Assembly: GCA_035578175.1 (NCBI GenBank)
Contig: JAQMRL010000001.1
Location: 62,023,553 to 62,087,552, forward strand
Origin: Catonia carolina
Lineage: Eukaryota > Arthropoda > Insecta > Hemiptera > Achilidae
Direction: 5' to 3'
Length of the DNA: 64,000 nt
A program made the position numbers and the translations under genes. Of the stretch, positions 43,728 through 57,241 are shown one piece after another. The notes under the pieces were generated by a model, which saw nothing but the letters and a program-made list of their open reading frames with translations, searched no databases and had not been told where the DNA came from. Each line of letters starts with the position of its first letter. The stretch's first letter is position 1.

Positions 43728-44420
43728 TACGGAAGGAAAGTACTGTTTTCATGTCGATTTTTCAAAATTGAGTTTTCAGTCCCAAAAAACATGTTTTTAC
43801 TGATCGATCTGTGTGTATGAGTCTGCGTGAGAAAATAAAATATCTCAAGAAAGGAATACCGTAAGAAGTTAAACTTGAAATTACGTTAGGTACCAAAAGG
43901 GGACCCGATTAGAACATATTTTTCAACAAAATGGCTTTTGAAGAATGTGACCTTAATACAGTTTAGGACATAAGTAAATAATCCAAGCTGTAGAATATCT
44001 TTTTTAGGTTATTTAAAGTCGCATCAACAGCTTGGTTGTTAGCTACTACGGTAGGTTATGGAACTTGGGTAGTGACTTGTTATAATTTATAGGCCCTAGC
44101 CGGGAATTGAACCCGGGACCTCCACGTTGCAGGCCAGCGCACTACCACTATTCTACGGAAGCGACCTGTAGAATATTTTAAAATCTACAAATTTTATTTC
44201 AAGCATTAGTTTTTACGTTTAATGTAGCGTCAATTAGTGATTTTCCACGCTTTTGTCGAACAGAAGTTGATTTTCATTTAGCGTCATTAACTCATGATTA
44301 TAATTTGGTCATTTTTTCACTTTACATTGTTTATTCATGATTAAAAATAAGTTATATATATTTTTAATTAATATTACTGGCAAGATAAAGTCGTGTGAGT
44401 ATTTCACATAGATTTTTTAA
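43728..44420 (+). repeat. R3 repeat, copy A, split by a SINE
   Basis: Aligns with copy B (46455-47410) at its start (AGGAAAGTA, GTTTTCATGTC), at the GT-rich centre (CTGTGTGTATGAGTCTG), at ATATCTCAAGAAAGGAATA, at a TTAGTGATTTTC block and at the end (AAGTCGTGTGAGTATTTCACA). No open frame and no terminal repeats are seen. A SINE-B copy interrupts it at 43999-44165. The family is unknown to me. Confidence 0.65.
43999..44165 (-). mobile_element. SINE-B inserted in R3, 11-bp duplication
   Basis: The best SINE-B copy, 167 bp. CTGTAGAATAT at 43988-43998 and 44166-44176 is an exact target duplication. On the minus strand the head has an A box (TAGAATAGTGGTAGTGCGC) and a good B box (GGTCCCGGGTTCAATTCCCG). 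The body contains CATAACCTACCG and the end GTTGATGCGACTTTAAATAA. It entered copy A of R3, so it is younger than that repeat. Confidence 0.88.
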
Positions 44421-46450
44421 TTGTATTTTAAATTTTAAACGTAGTTCATAATTCAAGTGTTAAATTGTTTACATTTTTTATAAGTAATATCAGACGTAAT
44501 ATCTTTTGATTTCATTAACGTCTGCTCTCAGTGTCAAATAACATTACTTACTCTGGATATTCTAAAATAAAATCGCATTGTTTCAGTTTTCATATGCACG
44601 TGTTTAAAAATTCTTTCGGTTATCTTCACCGTGCCTCTAAATCCGGTTGTAAAGTTTCCAGACTTGAAGAGCTAATAGAAATAAGAAACAAAACAAATAT
44701 CACACGTAACATGTAAAAGAACTATTACGACAGTAAGAAAAATAATTCAATTACACTAAATTTTTGTTAAATTCTTTGGAGCAACCGGAACTCGTTATAA
44801 AGAACACGCAATGGAAAATATATTATGAGCTAAATTAAAAGTCGTGTAAAGTACAGTCAGTCCTCAATATATCCTTACTTTTTTATGATTGAACTGACCT
44901 TTTTATAATTAATTCTGTAAAATGCAATATTCTAAAGAAATATTTTGTACTGCGTCAACCTGACTAAAGTTCAAGTACATTATTTTTATAGAATTTGTGA
45001 TTCAGCACAGAAACAACCTCATTTTAGCAAGATCAGAATATAAGTAATGTGGCTGGGAACGTTGGAAAACGACGCACTCGGATAATGTAGCGTGACGTCA
45101 TTAGCCTCACAACTTGGAAATTCTCAGCACATTGGGTAAATCACATTTTGCCACCAAAACCAAATACCAGTTGAAGTTTACTTTATGAACTATGACGTGC
45201 AACAAATTCACTTAAGAATACAAAATCTAATGATGATTACAACAGAGCATTAAACCGTTTAAAATAGCTCGCTCTGATCTTTATTGTAATCCCCTAAGCT
45301 AAAGTATATTTATTTATTATAATTATAAATTGCTAATTTAATTATTTCTACATTTCAAGTGATTTTCAAATTTTAAAATCTATTATAATATTTTCCTCAT
45401 GAATTTAGTTACCTAATGAATAATTAATTCTATAAGAACGTTATGAACTACTTGTTATATTTTAATTAATTACAACTCGGGAGCAATCAACGAGTTAAAA
45501 TACAGTATAAACCTTTTCCTCCTGTACTTTGTCCAACAGTTGGAAGATACCATTGCTTATATGGCCAGAGCGCGGTTACGTACTGTGTTAAAAACATTGT
45601 CTTACGCTATGAAAATAAAAGTTTATCTTATTGTAGGCTATATTATATTTACGGTATTGAGCAAATTATGTTTTCGATTAAAAGTGTTTACGTTATTATC
45701 TGAAATATTTATAATTATGTGAAAGAATTTTTATTATAATTGTAACTGAATTTAAATATTTATAGGGTAATGTAATGCATTTTGTTTGTAAAACCATTAA
45801 ATGTTATGAAAAGATAAAATTAAATCAAATATTGTTTTCTTTTTTGAAAATCTAAATTCATCCACTTCATCACCATGAGCCTACAAATTCTATAAAAATG
45901 TTCTTTTAATTTTTATTATATAAATGTAACTATTTACACTTATTTTAAAGCATTTCATTTTAAATACCGTGTCTTTTAATCCAATATAGGGGCCGAACAT
46001 TAATAATAGTCACTTAATTTTAAATTTTTATCATTAATAATAAATAATAGTCGCTTATCATTTTAGTGTTTGTTAAATTGCAATTACGACCGAAACTTAT
46101 AAGTTATTAATTATATGCTAAGTATGTTTGTAGGACAGACATTAGCGGAGAGCGTATTGCTCTATACAACCAATGTTAAATTGAAATCGCTTATCGTTCC
46201 CATAGTGTCAAGTGACTGTTGGATATAGCATAGAAATTTTGAATACTCTTCTTCCCATTTTGATTATTAGTTGAATTGATAAGATAAATTTCCTAAAAAT
46301 TATTCTGTAAGTTGCAGTTTTTTTTTTTGATATAATTTCTCAAGCTACTCAAGATATATAGCAAATTTTTAAAACTAATATAGTTAATTGAAATTCAAAT
46401 AAATAGGATTAACAGAATTTTTACTTTATCTTACTCTATATAAATAGATT
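44421..46450. other. AT-rich non-coding stretch
   Basis: No recognisable gene. Short frames at 44531 and 45540 have no motif. Confidence 0.6.
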
Positions 46451-46454
46451 ATGT

Positions 46455-47410
46455 AGGAAAGTAGGTAATATTGTTTTCATGTCAATTTTTCGAAATCGAG
46501 TTTTCACTGAATATACACGTTTTCAGACCTCTGAAGCTAAAAAAACACGTTTTAACGATGTGTGTGTGTGTGTGTGAGTGTGTGTGTGTGTGTGTATGTG
46601 AGTGTGTGTGTGTGTGTTTGTGCGCGCGCGTGTGCGTGTGCGTGTGCGTGTGAACAAAATATCTCAAGAATGGAATAACATACGAAAATGAAACTTATAA
46701 CTTAAGTGAATTACTACAAGCAGACCCAACACGAATATTTTCATCAAAATCGGTCAACCGGAAGTAGTCCCTTACTTATAAAGAAATTCCTATAATGGAA
46801 AATTCCTATAAAGGATAATCCTTTAGATAAAAACCAAAGGTGAATAAAAATCGCACGAATATGCATTCGTGCAATTTTTCATTCTTTTGCGGTTTTGTTA
46901 AAAACGGGTCCTACGATATTTTTAAAATCGCCTCATCTACTAAATTTTTGAGCTCTACAATATTGAATACACACCATGTCTGCTTGGGGAGTCTGTTCTC
47001 TCTCAGAAAAAACATAGATTTTTTTAAGATTGCGGCCTTAATATTACACATTTTCAAGCAAAAGTGCATGTAATTGAAGTTGTAGAAAATTTAAAGATTT
47101 ACAACTTTTATTTTAAACATTATTTTGGCGGTAATTAGTGATTTTCTGGTTTTTTTATCGGAATTGGTAAAAATATGAGATTTTTCATGTGAATGAGTCA
47201 TTCACACATGATTAAAATTAGGTTATGTTTTTCATGTTTCATAGTTTACTAATTTGAAAGTGGAACCTCTGTAAATTTTTATTTCCTGGTATTTGCGGAA
47301 CCAAAAAACTGATGGCAATGTAGTTATGATTAAACAGATTTATGCTATATTTATTTTCATTATTTACATTGACAAGAGAGAGTCGTGAGAGTGTTTCACA
47401 CCATTCTTTT
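46455..47410 (+). repeat. R3 repeat, copy B
   Basis: About 950 bp, sharing start, GT-rich centre, ATATCTCAAGAATGGAATAA, TTAGTGATTTTC and the end AGAGTCGTGAGAGTGTTTCACA with copy A. Here the GT centre has grown into a microsatellite. An 8-bp stem GCACGAAT-ATGC-ATTCGTGC with A/T-rich extensions lies at 46853-46872. No coding potential. Confidence 0.65.
46558..46650. repeat. (GT)n microsatellite
   Basis: About 90 bp of GT with GA, GC and TT interruptions. It gives mirror open frames on both strands (Cys/Val and His/Thr repeats) that are not genes. Confidence 0.95.
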
Positions 47411-48540
47411 AAGTGATGGTTTATTTACAATTGTAAAAGAGACACGAGTAAATGTGATGATGGTAACTGTGCTGAAAGAAATTATAGATTTGGGGTATGG
47501 CCCCATTGGTGCCTCCTCAAGGATTGTAAGTAGCAATGTTATGAATTTTTAAAAATTTTTATTTCATTGAATTATCAGAACTCTACTTTAACGTCTTTTA
47601 GGCGTTTTCGGAATTTTCTGGTAGATAAAATATAAGTAGAGAAACAAATAATAAGTTTCTGAACAGGTTGAATTAAGTGCAGCACCTAAGTGAATCATTT
47701 ATTTGATTATACAAGAAAAAAATCCCAAATTTAAAAATGTTTGTGCTAACAACTCGAACTAGTCTAGTTCAACCTTGTTGGTGTAATTAAAACGAAAAAC
47801 TTACTACTCTTTGCCCTTCCAACAATAATTTTATAAAATTAACTCTTACGCTATTAGACCTCTTAAAGATCATCTTTAGAGTAAGATACAGACATTAACC
47901 TAACTAATGCTATAACTACGAGTATATCGACGATAATCTCTACGTTTTTCCACATAAGAGCTGTAATTAATCTTTATAGATAGTTTTTTCAATTACAAAT
48001 AAAAATTATTTATTATTCCTTTTTAATTTATAAAAAATTAACTAAGAAATTATAGCTACAAGGAAAACTGTTGAAATGGTCAACGGTATAGTTTTGGTGA
48101 AGGCTAGTTTTAATATTGCGTTTTCCTATGAAGAATATTAATTAAGAATTTAGTTTCGTAGAGGTCGAAACGCGTTAGGGTTAATTTTGTAAAATTGTTG
48201 CCAAAAAGGCAGCAAGTTTATTTTTGCTATTGGTTTTGCGCGTCTTTTTTGTTTAATGCGCAACGTAAAAATATATGGGTTGCTGTAATCTGTACTGCAA
48301 GGAAGAATAGCTGGACAGCGTAATGTGGGAAGAAGACGTATTTTCTGGTTGAAAACTCAAAAATTGTGGTATTCAAAAACGACAACACTGCAATTTCGAG
48401 CAACAATAGATAAGGTTTAGATTGTTAATATGGTGGCCAACATTCGTCGTTCCGGATGTTGGCCGCGGAACCTAAATAGAGAGATTGTTTTCGCTAATTA
48501 GTCAATTGACATAAAAAACAGGTTTTCGTATTTATTTTTA
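47411..48540. other. AT-rich non-coding stretch
   Basis: No recognisable gene or repeat. Confidence 0.55.
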
Positions 48541-48544
48541 ATTT

Positions 48545-48630
48545 TTTGGTTCTACGTCCGACATTGGTAGATGAATATGAGTGATGAAAAATGCCAGAAC
48601 TGACAGGGAAACGAACCCCGAATTGTTTCA
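48545..48630 (-). mobile_element. SINE-A fragment
   Basis: On the minus strand there is a B box (GGGGTTCGTTTCCCTG), then CAGTTCTGGCATTTTTCATC and ACTCATATTCATCTACC, the SINE-A core. The A-box half is not recognisable. Confidence 0.65.
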
Positions 48631-48639
48631 TTGGAGAAT

Positions 48640-50540
48640 AAAACAATCAATTTTGGAAAATCAACTTTATAAAAAAAATCACAATATTGTGAATTGTATA
48701 GTATATTTTGTATTAACGTGATACATAATGCAACTTACTTGATTTAAGTAACAACCGTTTTAAAACAAGGAGAAAAAAATCACTCTACCTGACCATATCA
48801 GGTTGCAGTTTAATGAAATATTTTAATAAAAACTACGAATAAAATTATGTAAATTTTTAAAATTTATTATTCAACGACCCCGCTAAACCAAATAGATTAG
48901 GACTAGGACCTGTTCAGATTTCGTTATGTTTGAATTATCCGAAAAAAGAGTGTGTAGCAGTATAGAATAATGCAAAAAATCACGCATGCATTATCGTAAT
49001 GGTGTAGGCCAACTGCGTACAATTCAGTGACAACAACACACAACTGTATACGTAGAGAAAGGGGGATAAAAGTCTTCAGTTAGCAGACGAAAAATGGTTT
49101 CCGTAATCATGCCGGACTCCTGCGAAGGCCGAGAAGAAACTATGAAATATGTAACACGGAGCGGCCTATTTCACATTCAAAAGCAGCAAAAGGAATGAAA
49201 ATACCAGTACTGCACTCGTACTTCAGCAGTACTTAGAGCACCACAGTAACGACATGCATATAGATGCGACATTATTAAGACAGCAAATAATATGTGATTG
49301 TATGCTGCCAGGTATTGATGAAAATATTTTTTGTAATTGCTAATGAGCTACAAAAATTGTTTTACCAGTAGGCCCTCAAGAATGTATACTGCAGGTACAT
49401 CCTGTATTAAGAACTTTTGTATGTTCCTTTTCAATTTCCCAACTACACTGTTTTTTTAATGATTATCATTTTTTCATGTTTAGACATCTTCGAAATTTCG
49501 GATTAGTGGGGTTGTGCATTTGGATTACGTAGCGCAAAAATAATACGAGAAATATCTCATAGATGGCATACTACATAATGCAAAACTACTACCGTTTCTA
49601 ACAAAGAAAAACAACAGCATTACTGAGTTTCTATGTTTAGATACTTGTATTTTGTTATAAAAGAAAACCTTATGATCAGCAATAAAAATAACATTAACTG
49701 TTACTTTTTGCTATAACAATACAAAGTTATACAGCAATCTAAATCGTTTTACCACACGATACTGAATTTAATAATCGAGAAAGTGGCGGTAAATTTAATA
49801 AACATTTGGAATAAGGGATTGTTTAACATTTTTATTTTCTTTAACTGTGTACTGTGCACCTTAAGTTACAACTATGTCTTTATTGCTTTCTCATTACATT
49901 AAACAACAATTGCACACGTATATGTGCACGAGTGCACAAATGATTTATATTTTATCATAAAGTATGTAGGTTATCTTAAACTTAATGCTAGTTGTACTAA
50001 ACGTGGAGTTTGCAAATAAACGATTTATGCTTTTTTAAAAAGCATCTGACACATTTAAACACATTTTCCACTAACAAAACAAGCAAAAACAATTTTCACA
50101 ATTTATAGTGGAACTTGTATCACATATATTTGGCTAACAGAGCAGCATTTTACAGGTTAAACGACATATTATAAAAGTTACTATTTTGAATTTTCTTCGG
50201 TTAATAAAACAGTTACAAAGATCTAAAAAAAACTGCTGGAGAAAACTGTACGTATGGGAGTATGTGAGCTACACATGGCATCTTGTAGTTGAGTTTGACA
50301 GAATTAAATTGTGTATTTGTATAGAAACCCAATGATTGTTTTCAATATTGTTATTAACAAACCTCGTAAAAGAAATACTATGACATTGGACAATGGTATT
50401 TTTCTATTGAGTTATCATGTTGTGTTTTGCAAACAATGGCTTTTGTATGAAGTTTAGAAAGATGTGGTTTATTACCTACCGTGCACAGCCTTGTTGAAAG
50501 TTGTAGTGTGTTCCATTAGGAATTCACTGTTGTTATTTCT
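48640..50540. other. AT-rich non-coding stretch
   Basis: No defensible gene or repeat. Confidence 0.55.
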
Positions 50541-50545
50541 TTTAT

Positions 50546-50940
50546 TGCTCATAACAGGCAGGCGGAGTGTTAAATTATTTTCACTCGATCTGCTAGTTCC
50601 AGGACTACAAAGTAGTTCGGTTTCCTATCACGTGGTCAGCCAATTACATGACTGAACAATTTAAGAACAGAAGAGGTAGAGGTGTAAAAAACACTAGTCA
50701 GAGTTATCTCCTCTAAAAGTAATGACTTTCATTATACAGCTAAACCCTGCGGTGAATGAGTTGACGGTGTCATTTGCAGGGTTCAAAGTAGATACTTTTC
50801 AAGTTAGATGCTGGCATGCTGATAAGCATAGACTACTTTTGTACTCAGTGAGGAAGGCATGATAAACCATTTCACTTCTCGTTTTACTTAGTAAAACCCC
50901 TAGTGGTTCAAACCAGGCTTTCGGCTGTTAACCTAAACAA
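50546..50940 (+). repeat. R1 repeat family, copy 3
   Basis: 395 bp, full length from TGCTCATAACAGGCAGG to CCTAAACAA, clearly more diverged than copies 2 and 4. Stem GGTCA/TGAC and the CCTGC/GCAGG pair are kept. The flanks TATTTCTTTTA and TATTTAATGTT match at 7 of 11 positions, so a target duplication is only suggested. Confidence 0.8.
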
Positions 50941-51189
50941 TATTTAATGTTATAGTTTATTCTATTTTTATTCCTTTATGTTATTTATTTTTTTCTTGAT
51001 TTTAAGAGATTCATTTGTTCTTTTGTGTATTTATTTATCTAAAATTCTTTTTCCTTCTCAAATTTTAAGTTCGGCTATACAAACGCAGCCTAGTTATATT
51101 ATAGTTATAGTTATCTTGTAACTAAAAACAATAAGTTGTCGGTAAAAAATTAGAGTACAAGTTTAGGTTTGTAAGTAAGAGTTAATTAT

Positions 51190-51435
51190 TTTATTGTAAA
51201 CAGCCATTTATTTATGTTTTTAGTTAATTTTAGTTTATGTCGTAAGTATATATTAACATTTTGTAATAAATGTAGTAAATTAATTTGTTAAGTAGTGCAA
51301 TTGTAATGTATTTGTAGTTATTACAGTTATAATTTATTGTAAGTAAATAATTTGTTAATAAACAGTTTTTATTAACTTAAAATGAAGTTTTGTTATTTAT
51401 AAACAACTAGATCTCGAAAGAACCTCAAACAAATT
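51190..51435 (+). repeat. Possible decayed LTR end
   Basis: TGTAAGTAAATAATTTGTTA followed by GAAGTTTTGTTATTTATAAA and CTAGATCTCGAAAG aligns with 62500-62600. Its end resembles CTAGATCCCGAAACG at the end of the solo LTR at 59.8 kb. An AATAAA precedes it. This could be the U5 part of related LTRs, but no full borders were found. Confidence 0.35.
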
Positions 51436-51439
51436 ATTA

Positions 51440-53400
51440 TTTGTTACAATACAATCTTTAGAGGTAATTAATATGGTATATACATTATAAGGGATGTATT
51501 GAATAGAATTTTAATTAAATTCAAAAATTTATGAATATATTAAACTAAATAAATAAAAATAATATATATAAACTATTCAAAATATTTACCTTATAATGAC
51601 TCTTTTACGTCAGGATAGTATTTAAGAAATAATTCTCACGTCAGAATATATTACCAAAATTTCATGTAGGTTCTAATTTTTTGTTTAATAAACCACTGTT
51701 CAAGAAATATATTGTAGTGTAACTGTTTACGTGGATACAATCACCATCAATAACCATCTAATAATAACCTCTAACATTTAATAATAACATCTTTAATTTA
51801 ATAATAATAACATCTAATAATAATCGCCATCAACAATAACTACAATAAAATAGATCGTACCAGACAGTGAAATATCAAGCAAAAACATGGCAGTTAAAGC
51901 GTTTGTAAACCATGAACAAAACTTTTTTCGACCATTTAGTCGGCCAATCAGATTGTTAAAAAAATTATGAGAATACGAATCGAATCAAACGGTGACTTCA
52001 AAGTGTAACATAATAACAGTTTAATTTTTATGCGAGAGCTACAAAACACTAATAGACTTCATTAATCTAATGGACAAAGTTATTGAACAACAGTCATTAT
52101 TGGACAAAATCTAATAACTAGTTTAAAAAATGCACACAGAAATTTTCATGCTCATATTTGAGCCTACGTATGCAGTAGTATGACTTTAAAAATAAGTGAT
52201 ATAAGTAGTATGACTTAAAAAATTATGAGTCTCATGTCGTGTTAATTGGTAATTAGAATTAATCATGAATTACTGTTACGTTATTTACTCTAGGGGCGTA
52301 CCAAAGTTAGAAAAATTATTTTTATTAAAATTGATGTTACTTATTTTAAAAGTACAGCTTTCCTTTCAGAAGTTTGAAATTATTTATTATTCTTTCATCA
52401 ATTATTTAAAAATCATAATTATCTGTTTGAATAAGTTTCACTGTTTCAATAAAATTTTAATTTTTTGGGTTTGTATAATTCCATTTATCATAACTGGGGC
52501 CCTAAATTTACTTAACTTTTTTTATATTGCAAAATTAAAATTCATTTTACTGAATCCTGCTCACAAAATCGGAATGTTAATTTCCTTCATAAAAGACGGT
52601 AATTTAATAGAATACTACAATACTAAATGTAAAATATTTGGCCTGTGTAAGGAATCTACAGCATTTTGAATTCTTACGATACGTTTTTCTCTTTAAATAC
52701 GTTTTAATATAAAACAATAGAGAATTAACAAAGTTAAATCTTCCACTGACGTGTTTCTTTATGCACCACTTAATTCCAATTCCTTTCTTTTATGAACTAC
52801 GTAGCTTTTTCTTTTGTACGGACTGAAATTTTAGATATACGTTTTAAATACCTACTACAATTTATTATACTTTAAATAGCTTGTGAAATTTGCATGTCCT
52901 AAATATAATGAATAGCTTGGAGATATTTTACTTGGATACGTCAAATCAAATTTCTGCACTATTTACGCGAGGTACTAATTATACGATACAAAATTATTTA
53001 ACTTGGGAATAAAATACCACTCAATGAACGTAAGTTTAGGATGACGGATCTAAATCTGGAAATAACCATTAAGTAGTTCTTTTGAATCAGTGTAGTCAAA
53101 CATCGGTAAACTATAACAAACTGGGTTCATATTTATTTATTTATTTTTGTAATGAATATCTCGACTGGATTGACGCAGTTCTCCAACTGTTCTATTTTGT
53201 AAAATCAAGTTCAGTGTAAACTTTTTTCTGTCATATTCATGATGAAAATGCAAAGTTACGTGAAACAGTTTTCACTGCAGTTCTTTCAGTAAAAGTTCAT
53301 ACATTAATTAGCAGCAAAACACAATCACGCATAACAAGATCAGTGCAATTTTTATGAATACCATTTATCCAATACATATACCGAAACATTGGCAAGTACA
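51440..53400. other. AT-rich non-coding stretch
   Basis: Contains an imperfect AATAATAACATCT repeat at about 51760-51845 and a 134-codon open frame at 52265-52669. That frame is rich in Ile, Leu, Phe and Lys with hydrophobic runs, but has no recognisable family. AT-rich composition alone can explain the hydrophobic look. Confidence 0.5.
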
Positions 53401-53402
53401 TT

Positions 53403-53705
53403 AGTCAGTAGAATAAGATCATAATCATAACATTAAGTATTTCATTAATTATTAGTGTTTATATAAGTATTTCATTAATTATTTTAACATTAAGTATTAT
53501 GATGAACGCCACCGTCCACTGAGAATATGACGCTAGAAGAAGTAGGCCTACGTTTTAGAATACTCAACTTAAATTTAATACGACTGACGAAAATTATAAG
53601 TAGTACTGTAATTATTACTTTTGTATTTGAATATTTTAATTAATTTCTGTATTTTAATACAGAAAGTCAGTAGAATAAGATCATAATCATAACATTAAGT
53701 ATTTC
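53403..53705. repeat. 41-bp direct repeat around a 221-bp insert
   Basis: A 41-bp sequence at 53403-53443 recurs exactly at 53665-53705. Just before the second copy is a perfect hairpin, TTCTGTATT-TT-AATACAGAA (53646-53665). A second, 19-bp repeat (AAGTATTTCATTAATTATT) sits at 53435-53453 and 53467-53485. No coding potential. Confidence 0.85.
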
Positions 53706-56700
53706 CTTCTTATGAAACCGTGGGTAAAATTCTCAAATAATGTACAAATGAGAATTGTACTAAAAGTTCCCTTTGTGTGAATACAGTACAGTCTTACCTG
53801 ATGAAAACTCAAGTATAGAGGAAGACACTAGAAATGTTCTTATACTACGTTTATTACATAAGTAGCATGTAGTATTTCCATTAACATGTTCTTTAGTTTG
53901 TCATTAGAATTCCCTTTTACCCTTTGTTGTGTTTTGCGTATTCTGCAGCGTGTCCAACAAAGTTAATATAAGTTTGTTTTATGTAAATTTCAACTAAAAC
54001 ATATAGCTGTTCAATTTGCATAAGTTTCACAGTCCAGGTAGGATACAAAACTTAACTTCAATTTGAAAAAAGTGCAATTCAGCACAACTGTTAATTTTTT
54101 TATATGCCTCTTGATATATTCTTAATTAATGCGTAAAAAAGGTTTTTCTGAAATAATATCAGTTTTTATTCTGAATGTAAAAAAGAAATTTATGCTTCTG
54201 CAATTAATAAACTGATTTAAAAATTAAAGCTTTGTTAATTGTTAATTTTGAGTTAAGCATTTGTGTATATACTGTTTCAAAAAAGCAGATTTATTTCAGT
54301 GTCTGTAAACAGGAATATAATACCTCTCACCTACTACCAAATTCCTGAGTCTGCCATTAGACACCGAGCTCAGATGGGAAAAAAACACGGGAAAAAAGGC
54401 AAGAGCTTGACATCAATTATAAATATGTATTGGCTGCTAGAAAAAAACTTTGAAATTTGTGCAATAAACTGATCCTATACACGAGATTCTGAAACCAGTA
54501 TGACCATACAGAATCTAGTATGGGGTTGAACCAAATCAACAAATATTAATATAATCTAGCGCTTTACACAGTAAAGTATTGTCGAAAATCGTACATATTT
54601 TTTTAAATTGGCCAAATATCACCAATTAAAAATGTTAAAATTTATAAATATTAGAGGATAAGCTCTGAATGCACTAAAGTAACTTATTATTTAAACATTA
54701 GTTGCCGTCTTAAATTTTAATTAAGAAAAGAGGTGACGTTTAACTTAAGATAGGATGGTTTTATTTAATATAATTCAATAGTAGGTAATAGTCAATAAGT
54801 TGTTCCTGCGGTAACCGGTTTTACAATACCCATCACAAATACTTTTTATGAAATCTTCAGTACAAGAAATTTTAATAAAACAGTAGAATTCTCTAACTAA
54901 GAAATTCAAAGATCCAGTAACAGAGCATATTTGTCGCTCATAGTTCTGTAACATTCAGATCGTAATTTAGTATGTTTACAGGAAACGAAGAGAAACAACA
55001 AGTAATTTAAAATCGTTTCAGCATCAATGAAGAAGGATTACCAAATAGAACGTTATTATTCTCCCGCTGCGAATGTAATTGAGTATCTCATTGCTAGTTC
55101 CATCAAGAAAGCCCCAAATAAAGATCACAACCAGTGATCATATTTCTAGTTAGTTGCATCACAAGACAAAATGCAGAACGACAAATAGTTCATTACTTTT
55201 GAAAGAGACATAATACACTTCCATTAATATTAAATCATTCTACTCACCTTCGTTCATAACTTCAAACTACGTTTTTGACAAATACGTGTTCTTGATTTCG
55301 TCAACATACTTGATTCGAACATACTAATGTTAGAATACCATGTTGAAATAAAACTTCAAATCAATTTTTCAAAACAATTCTGATAGTTCTTTATCTGGTA
55401 TTCCAGTATTTAGGTTCGTTTATCCACAAAACAATATACTACGCCCTAGACATTGTAGATGTCAACGAAAAGTAAGTCAAAATGTCATTTAGTACACCAG
55501 GTTAGAAGTGGTAAATTGTAAAAAGCTTCAGCCAGCAGAACTTTTAAATTCATGATTTTCACCAAAAAAAAAGTTAAAAACCCAACCAACTGCAATTTTC
55601 AAATTAAAATGTTTAGAAATGGTTTACATACAGATGAGAAATTAGAGAATCTACAATTTCAATTGATTATAATTTTTTTTTTAATTAAAAGGATCTTTTA
55701 ATTTTTTATTATTATAAGGTGCGTTGGTAATTTCTCCACTTGAATAAAAAAGCAATTCCAGTAAAGCTTTTCAATTATATAACAGCGAGGTCTCTCAATA
55801 AGTTCACTAAAAGGCTCAAAAAAATTAAGAGGTTATAAACGTTTGTATGTAGTTGGATCCGTTCAGGTAATTTTTCTTGAAGAATTTAAAAAAATCAAAA
55901 TACTGTTTTCTTGAAGAGAGGTAAATTACGTACAAACCTTTTGATAATGAAGTCGATCGATGAAGCAACACAGTATTTTTTCTCAATTTCTTTAATGCTT
56001 TTACTATGAAAAGATGAATGCTTTTAAAAACTGGGAGAGAGAGTGAATAGGAAATAAACATAGCACTGTAATGGCTGTAACAAGAACGAGAAAAATAAGG
56101 GAGAAAATGGGTGGAAGAAATGAGAGTGGAGTGCGATGAAAACGAGAGGCTGTGCGAAAAGGAGGAAGAAGAGTTCGAGTGTCATTTTACGAAACGATGA
56201 TAAAGGTTGAAGGACATTTCTATATTATTCCAGTCGCATCAGACTAACACTCGGCTCATTGACCGGCAGAGTAGCTGTCATCACTCTCTCCGACATTACT
56301 CTTTAGGAAAGAACCATACTGTTCCGTTGGGAAATATTTTCCCATTTAATTGTAAGTGGAAATGTTACACTTGTTGACTAACGTAATTACTGTGGAAATC
56401 CAGTTCTTTTTTCTTTTCATTCGGTTCAGAATAAATCTTTTTTATACCTTCAGCAAATTATACGAAATCATCTAAAGAAACAGGTTTTCGGTAACTCGAA
56501 ACATTAGTCCAATCTTGGTAGGCAAAAACATAAGTAAATTTTGAAAAATAAGTAATCTGACATTTTTAAAGTTTGAAAACTTGAAAAGAATTCAAGGTTT
56601 TATCTGAAACAGTTATAAAATTATTGAGACTCTCCCAGACTTCCAGTACATCGTTCGATGAACGAGCATGAATGGTTTTTCTATTCACTTTATAAAAATT

Positions 56701-57241
56701 CCTTTTATTATGAAGCTCCGATAAGTAGTTATCAATATTAAATCTTTTTGGTTAAATTAAATACTTACAATACTGAACGTTACTTCACTACCAGTTATGT
56801 ACGAATCTGAATTACTTACGATGCACTAATCGATTGTTATTATTATGTATTTTAACTTGTTACGAAAATAAACATGTAATTTTTTTGTACAACCACACTT
56901 CAGAGTTAGTACACTTTTTACATTTTTAGTACATTTTATTTTGCATTCCTTTACATAGTACTTTTGACATTATACGAAAGGTAACAATAAAATTTCCCAA
57001 AAGCTATAACAATAAATAAATTCTGGGAGCATTGCCAGTAGATACGTGACAAATCATCAGTAAGTTTCTGATAAATGGTAGAATCCTGTGTTAAGTAATA
57101 ACAGAACTTTAAAAATGCTTTTTAGAATATTATGCAATAGGTACGAGATTTTTATTGTATCCTTATTTTAGCAATAAGTAAGTTAGAATAAGTACAAATA
57201 CGTGAAGCTTGCCCTTGATGTAAACAATTCATCTAACAAAA
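53706..57241. other. Long AT-rich non-coding stretch
   Basis: About 3.5 kb without recognisable gene or repeat. Frames at 54263 and 55825 carry no motif. A purine-rich patch (GA-rich) lies near 56030-56175. Confidence 0.6.

Noticed and set aside
44095..44165. tRNA gene on the minus strand (good B box)
   Set aside because: The ends do not pair over 7 bp, and the same head with the same non-tRNA body recurs five times. It is SINE-B.
46471..46667. Cys/Val and His/Thr repeat proteins on opposite strands
   Set aside because: They come from the GT microsatellite read in two directions.
52265..52669. 134-codon protein with hydrophobic stretches
   Set aside because: AT-rich codons alone give Ile/Phe/Leu/Lys-rich frames. 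No signal peptide logic, splice context or family motif is visible.
19980..53550. TAGGCCTA palindrome recurring (near 19986, 31333, 53544) as a regulatory code
   Set aside because: Occurrences are single, widely spaced and without shared context. Insufficient to claim more than a common octamer.
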